A stretch of DNA of 64,000 nt from an uncultured Catenibacterium sp. (lineage in GTDB: Bacteria > Bacillota_I > Bacilli_A > Erysipelotrichales > Coprobacillaceae). How positions within the stretch are numbered: the stretch's first letter is position 1; each line of letters starts with the position of its first letter. The stretch covers positions 1 to 64,000 of the forward strand of contig UQGS01000001.1 in the NCBI GenBank assembly GCA_900540685.1. The letters are read 5' to 3'. Below the pieces are notes generated by a model that ran no database searches, had not been told where the DNA came from, and saw only the letters and a list, made by a program, of their open reading frames with translations. This document shows, in pieces, positions 42,428-52,527 of this stretch. The position numbers and the translations under genes were made by a program.

Positions 42428-44119
42428 ATGGCAAAGGTTTTAACTGAGGTTTTTGGTATATGGTACTTAATTGGTGCCGCATTTGTATTCTTTATGCAGG
42501 CTGGCTTCGCAATGGTAGAAGCTGGATTCACACGTGCTAAGAATGCAGGAAATATCATCATGAAGAACTTGATGGATTTCTGTTTAGGAACTGTTGCTTT
42601 TCTTATTGTAGGTTATAGCTTCTTATGTGGGAGTGATGTAGCTAACGGATTTATTGGATGGGTTGGTTTTGGAAATGGTCCATTAACTAACTTTGCATCT
42701 ACTGATTGGTCTAGTTTCGTATTTAACTTAGTGTTCTGTGCAACTGCAGCAACTATCGTATCTGGAGCTATGGCAGAAAGAACTAAGTTCTTAAGTTATT
42801 GTATTTATTCTTTCGTTATTTCATTAATTGTTTATCCTATTGAAGCCCATTGGGTTTGGGGACCAAATGGCTGGTTAGCCGCAATGGGATTCCATGATTT
42901 TGCAGGTAGTGCAGTTATTCACTACGTTGGTGGTTTAACTGCTTTAATTGGGGCTAAGCTTCTTGGTCCTCGTATTGGTAAGTTTAATAAAGATGGATCA
43001 CCAAACGGTATTCCTGGTCATAGTTTAACTATTGGTGCTTTAGGTGTATTTATTCTTTGGTTTGGTTGGTATGGATTCAACGGTGCTGCTGCTAAGAACG
43101 GTACACAGCTCGCTACAATCTTTGCAACTACTACAGTTGCACCAGCACTTGCAACATGTACTGTTATGATCTTTACTTGGTTAAAGTATGGTAAACCTGA
43201 TGTCGCTATGAGCTTAAACGGTTCACTTGCAGGTTTAGTTGCCATTACTGCTGGTTGTGATGCAGTTAACGTAATGGGTGCTTGTATTATTGGTATTTTA
43301 TCTGGATTTACTGTTTGTTTCTTTACTTGGTTATTAGATTATAAATTACATATCGATGATCCAGTTGGTGCTGTTGCTGTTCATTTTGGTAATGGTTTAC
43401 TTGGTACTATCTGTGTTGGATTATTTGCCTGCGGTACTGACACAATGCCTAAGGCTCAGGGTCTATTCTACGGAGGAGGCTTTAAGTTATTAGGTACTCA
43501 GTTACTTGGCTTATTATGTATTGGTGTTTGGACTGCTGTATTAATGACTATTACATTCGTAGTTATTAATCATACTGTTGGTCTTAGAGTTACTGAAGAA
43601 GAAGAAATCACTGGTCTTGATAAGCTTGAACATGGTTTAGAGAGTGCTTATGCAGGTTTCGCATTAGAAACAGAAACTTATACTGGTGCTACTGCTGCAA
43701 CTGTTTCTGCTCCTGAATTAAGTATTACAGAAGCTGTTCCTACTGTTGCAGTCAATGGAGAAGGTAAGATCAGTAAGATTGTAATTATTGCGAAAGCAGA
43801 AAAGATGGATGCCTTAAAGGTAGCTATGAACGATATTGGAGTTGCTGGTATGACAGTGACAAGAGTATCTGGCTGTGGTGTTCAGAAAGGACAGACTGCT
43901 TATTATAGAGGTGCTAAGGTTGATATCCAGTTATTGCCTAAGGTAAAGGCTGAAATTGTTGTGTCTAGCATTCCTGTACAGACAGTTGTAGATGCAGCAA
44001 GAAGTGTTCTATACACTGGTCATATGGGTGATGGTAAGATCTTTATCTATAATGTAGAGAATGTCGTTAGAATCTCTTCTGGTGAACAGGGTGCTGAAGC
44101 CTTAAGCTATGAAGACTAA
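42428..44119 (+). CDS. amtB: Ammonium transporter AmtB fused to a C-terminal PII (GlnB/GlnK-like) domain
   Basis: The first 400 residues are an Amt channel with 11 hydrophobic segments and the paired pore His regions VIHYVGGLTALIGA and AVHFGNGLLGT. After an Ala/Thr-rich linker of about 40 residues, a complete PII domain begins (KIVIIAKAEKMDALKVAM), with the T-loop GQTAYYRGAKVD and the ATP site TGHMGDGKIFIY. In most bacteria GlnK is separate and plugs the channel; here it is tethered. ATG 42428 fits GGGGGAG better than the GTG six bases earlier. Confidence 0.95.
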   Translation: MAKVLTEVFGIWYLIGAAFVFFMQAGFAMVEAGFTRAKNAGNIIMKNLMDFCLGTVAFLIVGYSFLCGSDVANGFIGWVGFGNGPLTNFASTDWSSFVFNLVFCATAATIVSGAMAERTKFLSYCIYSFVISLIVYPIEAHWVWGPNGWLAAMGFHDFAGSAVIHYVGGLTALIGAKLLGPRIGKFNKDGSPNGIPGHSLTIGALGVFILWFGWYGFNGAAAKNGTQLATIFATTTVAPALATCTVMIFTWLKYGKPDVAMSLNGSLAGLVAITAGCDAVNVMGACIIGILSGFTVCFFTWLLDYKLHIDDPVGAVAVHFGNGLLGTICVGLFACGTDTMPKAQGLFYGGGFKLLGTQLLGLLCIGVWTAVLMTITFVVINHTVGLRVTEEEEITGLDKLEHGLESAYAGFALETETYTGATAATVSAPELSITEAVPTVAVNGEGKISKIVIIAKAEKMDALKVAMNDIGVAGMTVTRVSGCGVQKGQTAYYRGAKVDIQLLPKVKAEIVVSSIPVQTVVDAARSVLYTGHMGDGKIFIYNVENVVRISSGEQGAEALSYED

Positions 44120-44124
44120 AGAAA

Positions 44125-44157
44125 GATGAGACTCGATTATTCGAGCCTCATTTTTTT
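44125..44157 (+). terminator. Terminator of the Amt-PII gene
   Basis: TGAG-A-CTCG pairs with CGAG-C-CTCA and is followed by seven T. It also overlaps the 3' end of the convergent MATE fragment. Confidence 0.8.
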
Positions 44158-44604
44158 GACGAGTAATAAACCTATAATAAGTGAAATAATATCACTGATA
44201 CATTGTGCAAGAAGAATACCCATATAACCTAATAATGATGTAAGGACAACCATTACAACAAAGAATATCACACCCTGTCTTGATAAAGAAATAATCATTG
44301 CGCCTGTCGCATAACCTGCTGATTGAAAGAGTGTTGTAAGTATCAATATAACACCTACAAAAGGTGTAGAGATAGATAAGCATCTCAACATTGTACTTCC
44401 CTGTGAGACAATTGTTTGATCCTTCATGAAACATGACATGATAGAAGGTGTAAAGAGACATAATACAAGTGTCATAATACAGGCAAAGGATATAATGACT
44501 AAAGCATCAAAGCGTAAAACTTCTTTAAGTCTCTTTTTATTGTGTGCTCCAATACAATATCCAATGAGTGGCTGTGCACCAAAGGCAAAGCCAACAAGAA
44601 CCAT
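44137..44604 (-). pseudogene. MATE transporter, C-terminal fragment
   Basis: The 155 residues match the second half of a MATE transporter: VLVGFAFGAQPLIGYCIGAHNKKRL, followed by about four transmembrane segments to a normal end (LLLVKKMRLE). The N-terminal two thirds are missing, and upstream sequence belongs to an unrelated surface protein. No ribosome binding site precedes the apparent ATG. It is a gene remnant at a rearrangement junction. Confidence 0.82.
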
Positions 44605-46264
44605 CTAAAGTTTGCTGGTCAATTGCGCCTTCTGAATCACCTACGTAAATTCCTGCTTCCAAATTTGCATCAGGATTTAATGTAAACATAACATTTTTGC
44701 ATATAGGTTTTCTCATACCTAATTGAAAATTTACGATTGCATCAGCTGTTATTTTTAAGTCAAGTGATCCTTTTATTTTTATATGATCTGAACCAGGAAT
44801 TTCAACCTCAAAAGGAAATTTTCCATAGTTAGGAGTTGATATACTTCTTCCCTCAAGAGCACTCATACGGACTCCCTCTGCTGGTTCAAATTTTGAAACA
44901 TCAGCATGAAGTTTTCCTTGCATATTCATACTCTTGATTGCTTCTTCCCTCTTAGGTTCAGTTGTACTTAAAACAATTTTGTTACCATTTTGTTGTACAG
45001 CTGTAACCTTATAACAAGCATAATCTTTTACTGCAATTATATCTCCAACCTTAACTCCTTTTGTCTTACCGTCTGCATCCACAGTTAATGTTGTTCCATC
45101 AATTACTGCTTCTTCTTCATTTAAGACAATGACACCATCTGCATAAGTAATATCACTTTGAGGTGTATCACTCACTTTTGTTGATGAAAGTACATCTTCA
45201 ACAACCTTTAATGCTTGATTTGCTAAACCACGTGTACCATTTCCCGTAGGATAAAAATGATTATCGATTAAATTAATAATACCTAAATCAACAGCTAAAT
45301 ATGCATTTTTTAAGTCAGTAATATCACCTGCATCTGCGCAAGATAAATCCTCTCCTGGCTGAAAACCTAATGCTTTAACTGTTGTCACAGCAATAAATTC
45401 TCTTGAAGCAACTGTTTGAGGATGAAATTCTTGATTATTTAAATCTACAATTCCATAAGCAACTGCATAATTAATACTATCTTCTACAATTGTACCAGTT
45501 GTATCGCTAAAATAAGGTTGATCAAGAGTATCTTCAATTTTTTCATAATGCATAGCCGCTACTAAGCGATTAATCCATTCACCCCTTGAGATAGTATCTT
45601 GGTCTCCTATTTCACCATCATTTTCAATCTCATAAGAAACATCTAAACCAAATTCATAATTCTTATTGTTAAATACAACATTCTCTTTTAGCTGCATTTC
45701 TTTTTGTATATTATTTGCAGCTTTAACAGTTCCAATATTACCAACTACCATAGCTGCTGCAATGAACAAAGATAATAGTGCTCTTGCCTTTTTTGACTTA
45801 AGAACTCCAATAATAACAAAAATACTAATAACTAGAGATACAATCCACCATCCTATTTTTGTTGAATCACCAGTTTTAGTAGCACTGTTTTGTTTATCTA
45901 CTTTTTTTTGATTTCCACCATCAGCTTTAGTTTTATCATCACCTTTGATTGAAATGTTATCTTTTAAAGTTACTTTGACAGAAACCACTTTACTTTCAGA
46001 ACTATTTAATGAATCAATTGTTATATTTTTATTTCCTTCAATATCAAATTCTGACGGAATACTGTTTTTTAAATCAATATTCTTTACAGCATGATCAGAA
46101 ATATTTTTTACATCAATTTTAATTGTTGCATCTTTTTCTGACGTCTTTTCAACTACATAATTGACTTTCAAATAATCATCTTGCTTATCTAAAGCTTGCA
46201 CAGGAACGATAAAAACTGACAGTGCCATCAAAAATGACAAGCAAAACGCAACTACTTTACGCAT
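44537..46264 (-). pseudogene. Secreted S-layer-homology-type surface protein, 3'-truncated
   Basis: A signal peptide (VVAFCLSFLMALSVFIVPVQA) is followed by a domain with KNISDHAVKNIDLKN, an internal membrane segment near residue 140-180, and SLH-like repeats (ISRGEWINRLVAAM, VASREFIAVTTVKAL, GTRGLANQALKVVE). The last about 20 residues (after QQTLD) are an out-of-frame reading of the MATE fragment, so the true C-terminus has been cut off at about 44604-44610. The site AAAGGAAGAAGGG precedes the start. Possibly still expressed as a shortened protein. Confidence 0.75.
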
Positions 46265-46345
46265 AATTTTCCCTTCTTCCTTTAAAATAATATTGTCTTA
46301 TTAACTACAGTACTTCTTAAACTAATAATACTATTCAATAATTAT

Positions 46346-46380
46346 AATCCCTCCTTTATATTAATTATAAAGGAGGGATT
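46346..46380. promoter_or_regulatory. Perfect 15-bp palindrome in a divergent promoter region
   Basis: AATCCCTCCTTTATA and TATAAAGGAGGGATT surround five bases. It lies upstream of both the surface protein gene and the twin HTH genes, so it is not an ordinary terminator of either. Both arms contain a GGAGGG-like or CCCTCC stretch. Confidence 0.6.
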
Positions 46381-46559
46381 TTCGGATTATTAGGTGTTCC
46401 AAAATGTGTGACACGCCAAGTAATATTATTTTTACACCAACAACATATTTAGCTTGTAATATTTTCTTAAATAACATTTTTTAACCAATAATGACATATT
46501 ACAAATCAATCATAATATATTATCTATACTGTAAATAGAGAAGTATCGGAGGGAGATAA

Positions 46560-47888
46560 ATGGACAAATATACGTTTGCAAGCGTTTTAAAAGAGCATAT
46601 TAGTGAATCAAAATTATCAATTGCGTCTTTATCAAGACTTTCTGATGTCAATCGAACTATGATTCAAAAATATATTTCTGGCACTCAATTACCTGCTAAT
46701 CATGAAATATTAGACAAGATTCTTAATCATCTTGCTCTCACAAATTCACAGAAAGAAGAATTATCTCAACTATATAAGATAGAAAGAATAGGATTAGACA
46801 CATATAAGCATCTTCTCAATTTAAATTCTTTTATAAGTCAACTTTCAATACATAATCAAAGTCAGGCTAAGTGTCATATTCAAGTTCACTTTAATCAACC
46901 AATGACACAGGCAACTAATAAAGAAGAATTAAAAATGCTTCTCTTTTCTTTCTTGTCATCACTAGACAATGAAACTGTAGATATCATATTAAACGTGAAT
47001 GATACACTCTATCCTATTATTCTTCCATTTATAAAAGAGAGAAAATTGGATACTCATATTATCTTATGTTTATCAAATCAATCTATACATTATTCAATGA
47101 ATCTCTTTCAGTTAGAAAAACTATTGCCTCTTCTAGAATCAAATCATGTGTCAGTTCATTACACATATATAGATTGTCCAACACGTTATTCTCTATATCC
47201 TTTTTCTATAAGTTCAAAAGATAAACTCCTGTTGATCAACAATGATATATCACAAGGATTATTAATTAATCAAAGTAATAATCAAAAGGAATTCAATGAT
47301 CATTTTATAAATACCAGTCTATTTGTAGAATCCTATTATAACGATATTGCTAAGCTTAATGGTCTATTAACACTATCCAATGAAAATCAAAAAGTATGCT
47401 GTTATTGTGGAGATGTGTTTCTTCTTCCTTATATAGATGAACAATTGTTAGAAAGTCACTATATAGGAAATGAGGCATATAAAGGAGAACTGTTCTATCG
47501 TTTTAAATCATTTAAGGAAAATCAATTCCAATTATATTGTCAATCACCTATTATTACAAAACATTACCTACCTCTTGGATTGCCATCTACACTATTTAAG
47601 CCTTTTACTACTAAAGAAATTCAATCTATCTTAATAAAAATGTTAGAAGATATTCCATACAATACAGAATTAAATCTATTAAAAAACAACATCCTTGATA
47701 AAGATGTTGTCATTATGACAGGTACAACAGGGTCATTCATTTCTAATCACTTATTATCTTTTACTGTATTAGAATCTACTATCAATAAAAGTTTGAATTT
47801 GCTTCCACTTCTATTCAAGGAACTTAAAGAATCTGTCTATACAAAAGAAGAAAGCATATTCTACTTACAATCATATATCAAGGAGTAA
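46560..47888 (+). CDS. Helix-turn-helix protein with large C-terminal domain (twin 1)
   Basis: The N-terminal 70 residues are an XRE-like HTH (SIASLSRLSDVNRTMIQKYISG), followed by a domain of about 370 residues without a recognised family. Motifs shared with the next gene include IERIGLDTYKHLL and LYPFSISSKDKLLLINND. The site CGGAGGGAGA precedes the start. It is transcribed away from the truncated surface-protein gene and may regulate it. Twin gene follows after three bases. Confidence 0.72.
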   Translation: MDKYTFASVLKEHISESKLSIASLSRLSDVNRTMIQKYISGTQLPANHEILDKILNHLALTNSQKEELSQLYKIERIGLDTYKHLLNLNSFISQLSIHNQSQAKCHIQVHFNQPMTQATNKEELKMLLFSFLSSLDNETVDIILNVNDTLYPIILPFIKERKLDTHIILCLSNQSIHYSMNLFQLEKLLPLLESNHVSVHYTYIDCPTRYSLYPFSISSKDKLLLINNDISQGLLINQSNNQKEFNDHFINTSLFVESYYNDIAKLNGLLTLSNENQKVCCYCGDVFLLPYIDEQLLESHYIGNEAYKGELFYRFKSFKENQFQLYCQSPIITKHYLPLGLPSTLFKPFTTKEIQSILIKMLEDIPYNTELNLLKNNILDKDVVIMTGTTGSFISNHLLSFTVLESTINKSLNLLPLLFKELKESVYTKEESIFYLQSYIKE

Positions 47889-47891
47889 CCT

Positions 47892-49313
47892 ATGTCACAA
47901 TTCTCAGACTTACTTTCTATTTATATAAAAGAATCACCTTTTAGTATTAAAAATCTTGCAAATGAAATTCAAATAGATCGAACTATTCTCCAGAAATATA
48001 TTTCTGGGAAACGTTTTCCTACTAGTTATGCTACTATTCAAAAAATAATCTCTCATCTTACTCTTACAGACCAGCAAAAGTATGATTTAAAGAAAGCATA
48101 TCAAATAGAAAAGCTTGGTTTAGACCAATACAGTTATCTCCTTAAAATTAAGTCCATTGTAGAAAATATCCACTACATTGAACCTTTATCATTTACAACA
48201 GAATATCAGTTTGACATCAATAAATCATGTGCTTCAAATCTTGATGATTTATTGATATTTACCCAATTTATTCTTAATGATGCAAGTACAACTGATCATA
48301 AATTGCAAATCTGTTTACCTGCTTCCAACAAAATCTATGAATTAATCAATCATACTGTATGCCTTGATGGACATATATCTTTAGAACATCTTTTGTATTT
48401 AGATAACGATATATCTAATTATCAGAACATGTATAATCTAATACAGTTTGAAAATTGTTTTCCTACATTATTATCGGACCATTGTACTATCAAATATATT
48501 TATCAGCATTCAGATTCTACTTTTAACAGTCAGAATATGTATCCCTATTCTATTCATAGTCAAAATTATACGTTATTAATCAACAATAAATTAGATTCAG
48601 GAATGTTGTTGAAGGATGAAATTAATGATTATCTTCATACTCAATTTGAACAATTATTTATGAAAGGATATCCCTATAGTTCTTATCATTATTCAGATTC
48701 GGGTTATCTACCATTTTATTCTTTTTTCAACAAAGAAATCCTTCCATTCTCTTCTCTCCAAAGAAAACCTAACATCTTATTTGTATTAGATAACGATATG
48801 TTAGAAAGACATTGTATGAGAGATAAGGAAGAATTACTAAATGATTTAGATCATTATAGAAAGCATATAAACAGTATTCTGCTATCTGATGAATTTCATT
48901 TGTATTTTACCAAAGGTGGTTTACTTGAATTAATACAGACTGGAGTTATTGATGATATTTCATCATCACTTATTACACCATTTGATAATGAAGAAATACA
49001 ATTACTCTTACATCGATTAATGAATATTAACAAGCACCATCATAACTTCTATCTACATCTTATTAAGGAAGACTTTAAATTTCCTGAACACTGTCTAATT
49101 GCCTATCAGGAAGATCACGAGGTCTTATTTGGTGTGAAAGGAAAGAAAGGCTACCACAGTTTTATACTGAATGAACCTACAATTAAAAGAGAAATGTTTC
49201 ACTTGGATATATTAATGAATATAGAAGACATTATTTATACTGAAGAAGAAACACTACAAGTCATTGAAGAATCTATCCTACAAACACAAAGACTTAGACA
49301 CCTAAATGTCTAA
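47892..49313 (+). CDS. Helix-turn-helix protein with large C-terminal domain (twin 2)
   Basis: Paralogue of the preceding protein, 473 residues, with HTH SIKNLANEIQIDRTILQKYI and the shared motif MYPYSIHSQNYTLLINNK. Divergence is high outside the motifs, so the duplication is old or the pair is maintained for different functions. It has its own start ten bases after TAACCT of twin 1. Its 3' end overlaps the convergent gene by 12 bases, inside a shared terminator. Confidence 0.7.
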   Translation: MSQFSDLLSIYIKESPFSIKNLANEIQIDRTILQKYISGKRFPTSYATIQKIISHLTLTDQQKYDLKKAYQIEKLGLDQYSYLLKIKSIVENIHYIEPLSFTTEYQFDINKSCASNLDDLLIFTQFILNDASTTDHKLQICLPASNKIYELINHTVCLDGHISLEHLLYLDNDISNYQNMYNLIQFENCFPTLLSDHCTIKYIYQHSDSTFNSQNMYPYSIHSQNYTLLINNKLDSGMLLKDEINDYLHTQFEQLFMKGYPYSSYHYSDSGYLPFYSFFNKEILPFSSLQRKPNILFVLDNDMLERHCMRDKEELLNDLDHYRKHINSILLSDEFHLYFTKGGLLELIQTGVIDDISSSLITPFDNEEIQLLLHRLMNINKHHHNFYLHLIKEDFKFPEHCLIAYQEDHEVLFGVKGKKGYHSFILNEPTIKREMFHLDILMNIEDIIYTEEETLQVIEESILQTQRLRHLNV

Positions 49314-49319
49314 GTCTTT
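49288..49319. terminator. Perfect 13-bp terminator stem inside two convergent coding ends
   Basis: AAAGACTTAGACA pairs perfectly with TGTCTAAGTCTTT around six bases. The stem encodes the last residues of both convergent genes, and both get their terminator from it. Confidence 0.85.
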
Positions 49320-49847
49320 TAATATGTCTTCAGATTCCACAAAATCAGGATCCATATGAGTTAAGAAATGCCACTCATCTGAATCTCTATACAAGATGGC
49401 TTCGCCATCTTCAGAACCAAAATAAGCTCTCTCTACATCATGTCCTTTAGATTCTAAGTACTCTTTAACACATCTATAGTTATGTTCTCTTTTTTCTATG
49501 TAGTCCTTCAATTCATCATTAGGAATAGAATAAGCATCCACTCTTGTTGCTCCTTCTATCATTCCATTTCCTGGTATAGATAAGTCAGTCATCTCATTCC
49601 AATAAATATCTACCTTGCCATCACCTGTAAACATATATGAAGTCAAAGGTACAATATGACCATTATATTTGAGTTCTACATAATCAGGTACAATAGTAGG
49701 ATCAAAGTATTCATACTCAAACCCTTCTATCACTTCATAATGATAACCATGTAATTGTGATATAAACTCTCTACCTTCCTCTATTGTATGAAATAAGCCA
49801 ACATTGTTACTTAACTCACCTTGACATAGTTGTAGTATATACATCAT
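49302..49847 (-). CDS. Hypothetical acidic protein of the WYL operon
   Basis: A 181-residue soluble, acidic protein without recognised domain. It starts seven bases after the WYL regulator gene, so it is likely part of that operon. It contains YWNEMTDLSIPGNGMIEGA and a helical C-terminal half. Function unknown. Confidence 0.6.
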   Translation of the reverse strand: MMYILQLCQGELSNNVGLFHTIEEGREFISQLHGYHYEVIEGFEYEYFDPTIVPDYVELKYNGHIVPLTSYMFTGDGKVDIYWNEMTDLSIPGNGMIEGATRVDAYSIPNDELKDYIEKREHNYRCVKEYLESKGHDVERAYFGSEDGEAILYRDSDEWHFLTHMDPDFVESEDILKDLDI

Positions 49848-49854
49848 GTATCTC

Positions 49855-50883
49855 CTATTTTTTATAGTAGCTTAAGTTCTCTTCTAATCCATCAGTAATA
49901 GCTTTCTTAAGTTTCTCTGGACCTACCACAATAATCATTGAACCAAACTGTCTAATCCAGTTCATAAGACCTGTATTAAAGATAATACCTTCTACACGTG
50001 TTTCATACCATTGATGATCATTCTCTGTTGGTGAAATAGTCTTATTAATAGTAATATCTTTCCCTAAACGTGATACAACTTCTCTAATAAGTACACCATC
50101 AAACTTAATATGTAGTGTAATTTCATCTCCATCAAAGAAACTATTCATTGATTTCGCAAGTGACTGTTTTAATGATTCACTCATCTTTTCTTCATCATCA
50201 AAATCAAAATAATAAGTACGACTATAATCTAACTCTCTAATACGATCAATACGGAATGTAGTCAGAGAATCCTTATGCTTATTATAATAAGCACGTAAAT
50301 AGTAATGACCATCCACAATGACTGTATTATAAGGACTCACATTATAGAACTCATGATTCAATCCTGCATTCCCTTTAGTAGAATGTGTTTCTATAGGATG
50401 ATCATCTTGAATAGTATAGTCTACATACTGGAAACGTATATCCTTCTTATTACGTATAGCGTTAGTAATTTTCTTTAAGTTCTCACGAAGTGAGTATACT
50501 TCATCTTCATCATCTTCTAATTCTGGGATGATTAAATAATTCTTCTGTTTAGCTGGAGAGAACTTTAATAGTTTATCAATAAGTTCTCTCTTATCTGCAC
50601 TACTTAAGTCCTGACGATAATTCACCATATCTATAAGTAATTGTATCTGTGCTTCATCAAAACAACCTGTTTCTATAATATAACCAAAACGTCTGACTGC
50701 TTTAATGATTTCTTTTCCAAACATTAAAGATGTAAATGCATTAATCTGTTTAATCACTGCATATACAGCTTTTAAACCAATATCATAACCTTTTTCTTCT
50801 AATTGACGCTGTATATCTTCTGCACTGATGCATTCTTCTGAATTCATCAATAATGAGAAGACAGCCCACATTTTTTCTCCCAT
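49855..50883 (-). CDS. WYL domain transcriptional regulator
   Basis: A 342-residue protein with an N-terminal winged HTH (SAEDIQRQLEEKGYDIGLKA) and a WYL domain (IRFQYVDYTIQ, NVSPYNTVIVDGHYYLRAYY, LTTFRIDRIREL), plus a C-terminal WCX-like extension. WYL regulators sense nucleic acid fragments or nucleotides and often control defence or DNA-damage genes. The site AGGAGGCATAAG precedes ATG 50883. The start overlaps the previous gene by 37 bases. Confidence 0.85.
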   Translation of the reverse strand: MGEKMWAVFSLLMNSEECISAEDIQRQLEEKGYDIGLKAVYAVIKQINAFTSLMFGKEIIKAVRRFGYIIETGCFDEAQIQLLIDMVNYRQDLSSADKRELIDKLLKFSPAKQKNYLIIPELEDDEDEVYSLRENLKKITNAIRNKKDIRFQYVDYTIQDDHPIETHSTKGNAGLNHEFYNVSPYNTVIVDGHYYLRAYYNKHKDSLTTFRIDRIRELDYSRTYYFDFDDEEKMSESLKQSLAKSMNSFFDGDEITLHIKFDGVLIREVVSRLGKDITINKTISPTENDHQWYETRVEGIIFNTGLMNWIRQFGSMIIVVGPEKLKKAITDGLEENLSYYKK

Positions 50884-51467
50884 CTTATGCCTCCTGATAC
50901 CTGGTAAGATACCTTTTTACTATAATGATCCACAAGCTGGAAATAACCAATTAAGTCATAAGATGCATAAAGATTTAAAAGTGATTCATCTGGTTCTACT
51001 TCACACTTCTGTAAGTATTCATATGCCCCTTCTATATCTTCCTCTACTAAAGAGAAATAAGCAGCTTGTGCATAAGTAATCACTTCTTTATCTACTAATA
51101 AAGAGATAAGCGCAAGATATGAGAAAGGCATCAAATGTCTCACAATACGGTATACATCTAATGGTGATCCATTGTGCAGCATATAGTTACATAAATTCTT
51201 ATTCAATGATTGAATACGTGGATGTTCTCCAAATAAGTATTCAATCATTACGAGATGATTTTCTAAACATTGCATATCATCGATTTCATAGAGCTTCTTT
51301 AAGGCAAGACCCAAGTATTTCTTTTGGTGTTCCTTAATATAACCTTCTATTTTCTTCTGATTTCTGCAAGTATCAATAAATGAATCATGATATACATCAA
51401 TGACATCTAAATAGTCCTTTAATTTATTTAATGAGATTGATGTAATTTCTTTATAACTTTCTAACAT
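50847..51467 (-). CDS. Hypothetical helical protein preceding the WYL regulator
   Basis: A 206-residue, mainly helical protein without recognised family, rich in Tyr, Leu and His (YEYLQKCEVEPDESLLNLYASY). The tail is short-repeat-like, as in TPR-type helices. The end overlaps the WYL gene, which suggests translational coupling. The site GGAGGGAAAGAAT lies upstream. Confidence 0.6.
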   Translation of the reverse strand: MLESYKEITSISLNKLKDYLDVIDVYHDSFIDTCRNQKKIEGYIKEHQKKYLGLALKKLYEIDDMQCLENHLVMIEYLFGEHPRIQSLNKNLCNYMLHNGSPLDVYRIVRHLMPFSYLALISLLVDKEVITYAQAAYFSLVEEDIEGAYEYLQKCEVEPDESLLNLYASYDLIGYFQLVDHYSKKVSYQVSGGIRWEKKCGLSSHY

Positions 51468-51536
51468 ATTCTTTCCCTCCTCTTTTTTCTAACACTATTA
51501 TAGCGAAGAGAAAGAATTCATGCGTTAAAGTTAAGG

Positions 51537-51565
51537 CTGATAACACCTATTTATAGGTGTTATGA
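51537..51565 (-). terminator. Palindrome after the gene at 51580
   Basis: ATAACACCTAT pairs with ATAGGTGTTAT around two bases. No T-run follows on the minus strand, so it could be an operator of the WYL operon instead. Confidence 0.5.
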
Positions 51566-51579
51566 TAATTTTCTTTTTA

Positions 51580-52476
51580 TTAATAATCCCATAAGTTCAT
51601 ATCTGGGTAGTTTGTTTCATATAAGAACTGTTCATTCATGACTTTAGTCAATATAGCAGCCCAGAGTATTAATGCATAAAATGAGTTATTTAAACATTGT
51701 ACTGTTCCTCCACCATTGACCTTATCTTCATAAACATAGAGTTCTTCCTTTTGTGATGGTACATAATCTAATTCATCTAGATCATCTAATATACCATCAT
51801 AGGGACGTGTACTCATTTCTTCTATGACATCAATCCACTTCTTATAAGCTTCTTCTGTATGATCATATGAGAAGAAACGTATCGCAGCACGCAGTTTATA
51901 TATAGCTGCATAGACTGCATTGAATGTAAGTTCTGTATAAGGTTTTTCTGTAATGAGCTTAGGTAAGAATATACCTGGCTTAAATGTAAGATGTATACTA
52001 GGTTTGACATCTGTATAGTCATGAGTGATACCAACACTCGTACGTACATATTCTCTTGATAGTTTAATTAATGCAAGACAGACACACATATTTGCATATT
52101 TCATATCATCCACTAAAGGAAGCGAAAAGCCTAAGTCAGCCCCATATTGTCTAGAGAAGAAAGGTTTAAAGACGGCTTCTTCATCATATTTATAAGTCAC
52201 CGCAAAGGTATAGTCCTTAAATGTAATACCATGAGTCTTAAGAGAATCTCTTAATGTTTCATCATAATCCTCATAATTGTCCTCCAACATATCCTCTACA
52301 ACTTCACCACTTGTCATAACAGCTTGAAAGCTTAATTCCTGTAAAAGGACTGCTGCATCTAGTCTTTTAGTAATTTCACCCTTGGTGATACACGTCATAT
52401 CACCGCTTTTTAATAAATAACGTAAACTTTGTGTTGCTGCACTTGTTTGTACAACCATTTCAAATTCTCTTTGCAT
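51580..52476 (-). CDS. Hypothetical protein, unknown function
   Basis: A soluble protein of 298 residues without a family I recognise. ATG 52476 has GGAGG six bases upstream; an ATG six bases earlier overlaps that site. The sequence is rich in Asp/Tyr with a long helical C-terminal part. It is monocistronic between terminator-like structures. Confidence 0.6.
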   Translation of the reverse strand: MQREFEMVVQTSAATQSLRYLLKSGDMTCITKGEITKRLDAAVLLQELSFQAVMTSGEVVEDMLEDNYEDYDETLRDSLKTHGITFKDYTFAVTYKYDEEAVFKPFFSRQYGADLGFSLPLVDDMKYANMCVCLALIKLSREYVRTSVGITHDYTDVKPSIHLTFKPGIFLPKLITEKPYTELTFNAVYAAIYKLRAAIRFFSYDHTEEAYKKWIDVIEEMSTRPYDGILDDLDELDYVPSQKEELYVYEDKVNGGGTVQCLNNSFYALILWAAILTKVMNEQFLYETNYPDMNLWDY

Positions 52477-52497
52477 GGGCATCCTCCTTTCTATATG

Positions 52498-52527
52498 AAA
52501 AAAAGCAGATTCATCATCTGCTTCCTA
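52498..52527 (-). terminator. Terminator of degV
   Basis: GCAGAT pairs with ATCTGC around five bases, and seven T follow on the minus strand. Confidence 0.85.

Noticed and set aside
46265..46559. Invertible promoter (phase variation switch) at the divergent region
   Set aside because: The palindrome has a loop of only five bases, and no recombinase gene or flanking long inverted repeats were found.
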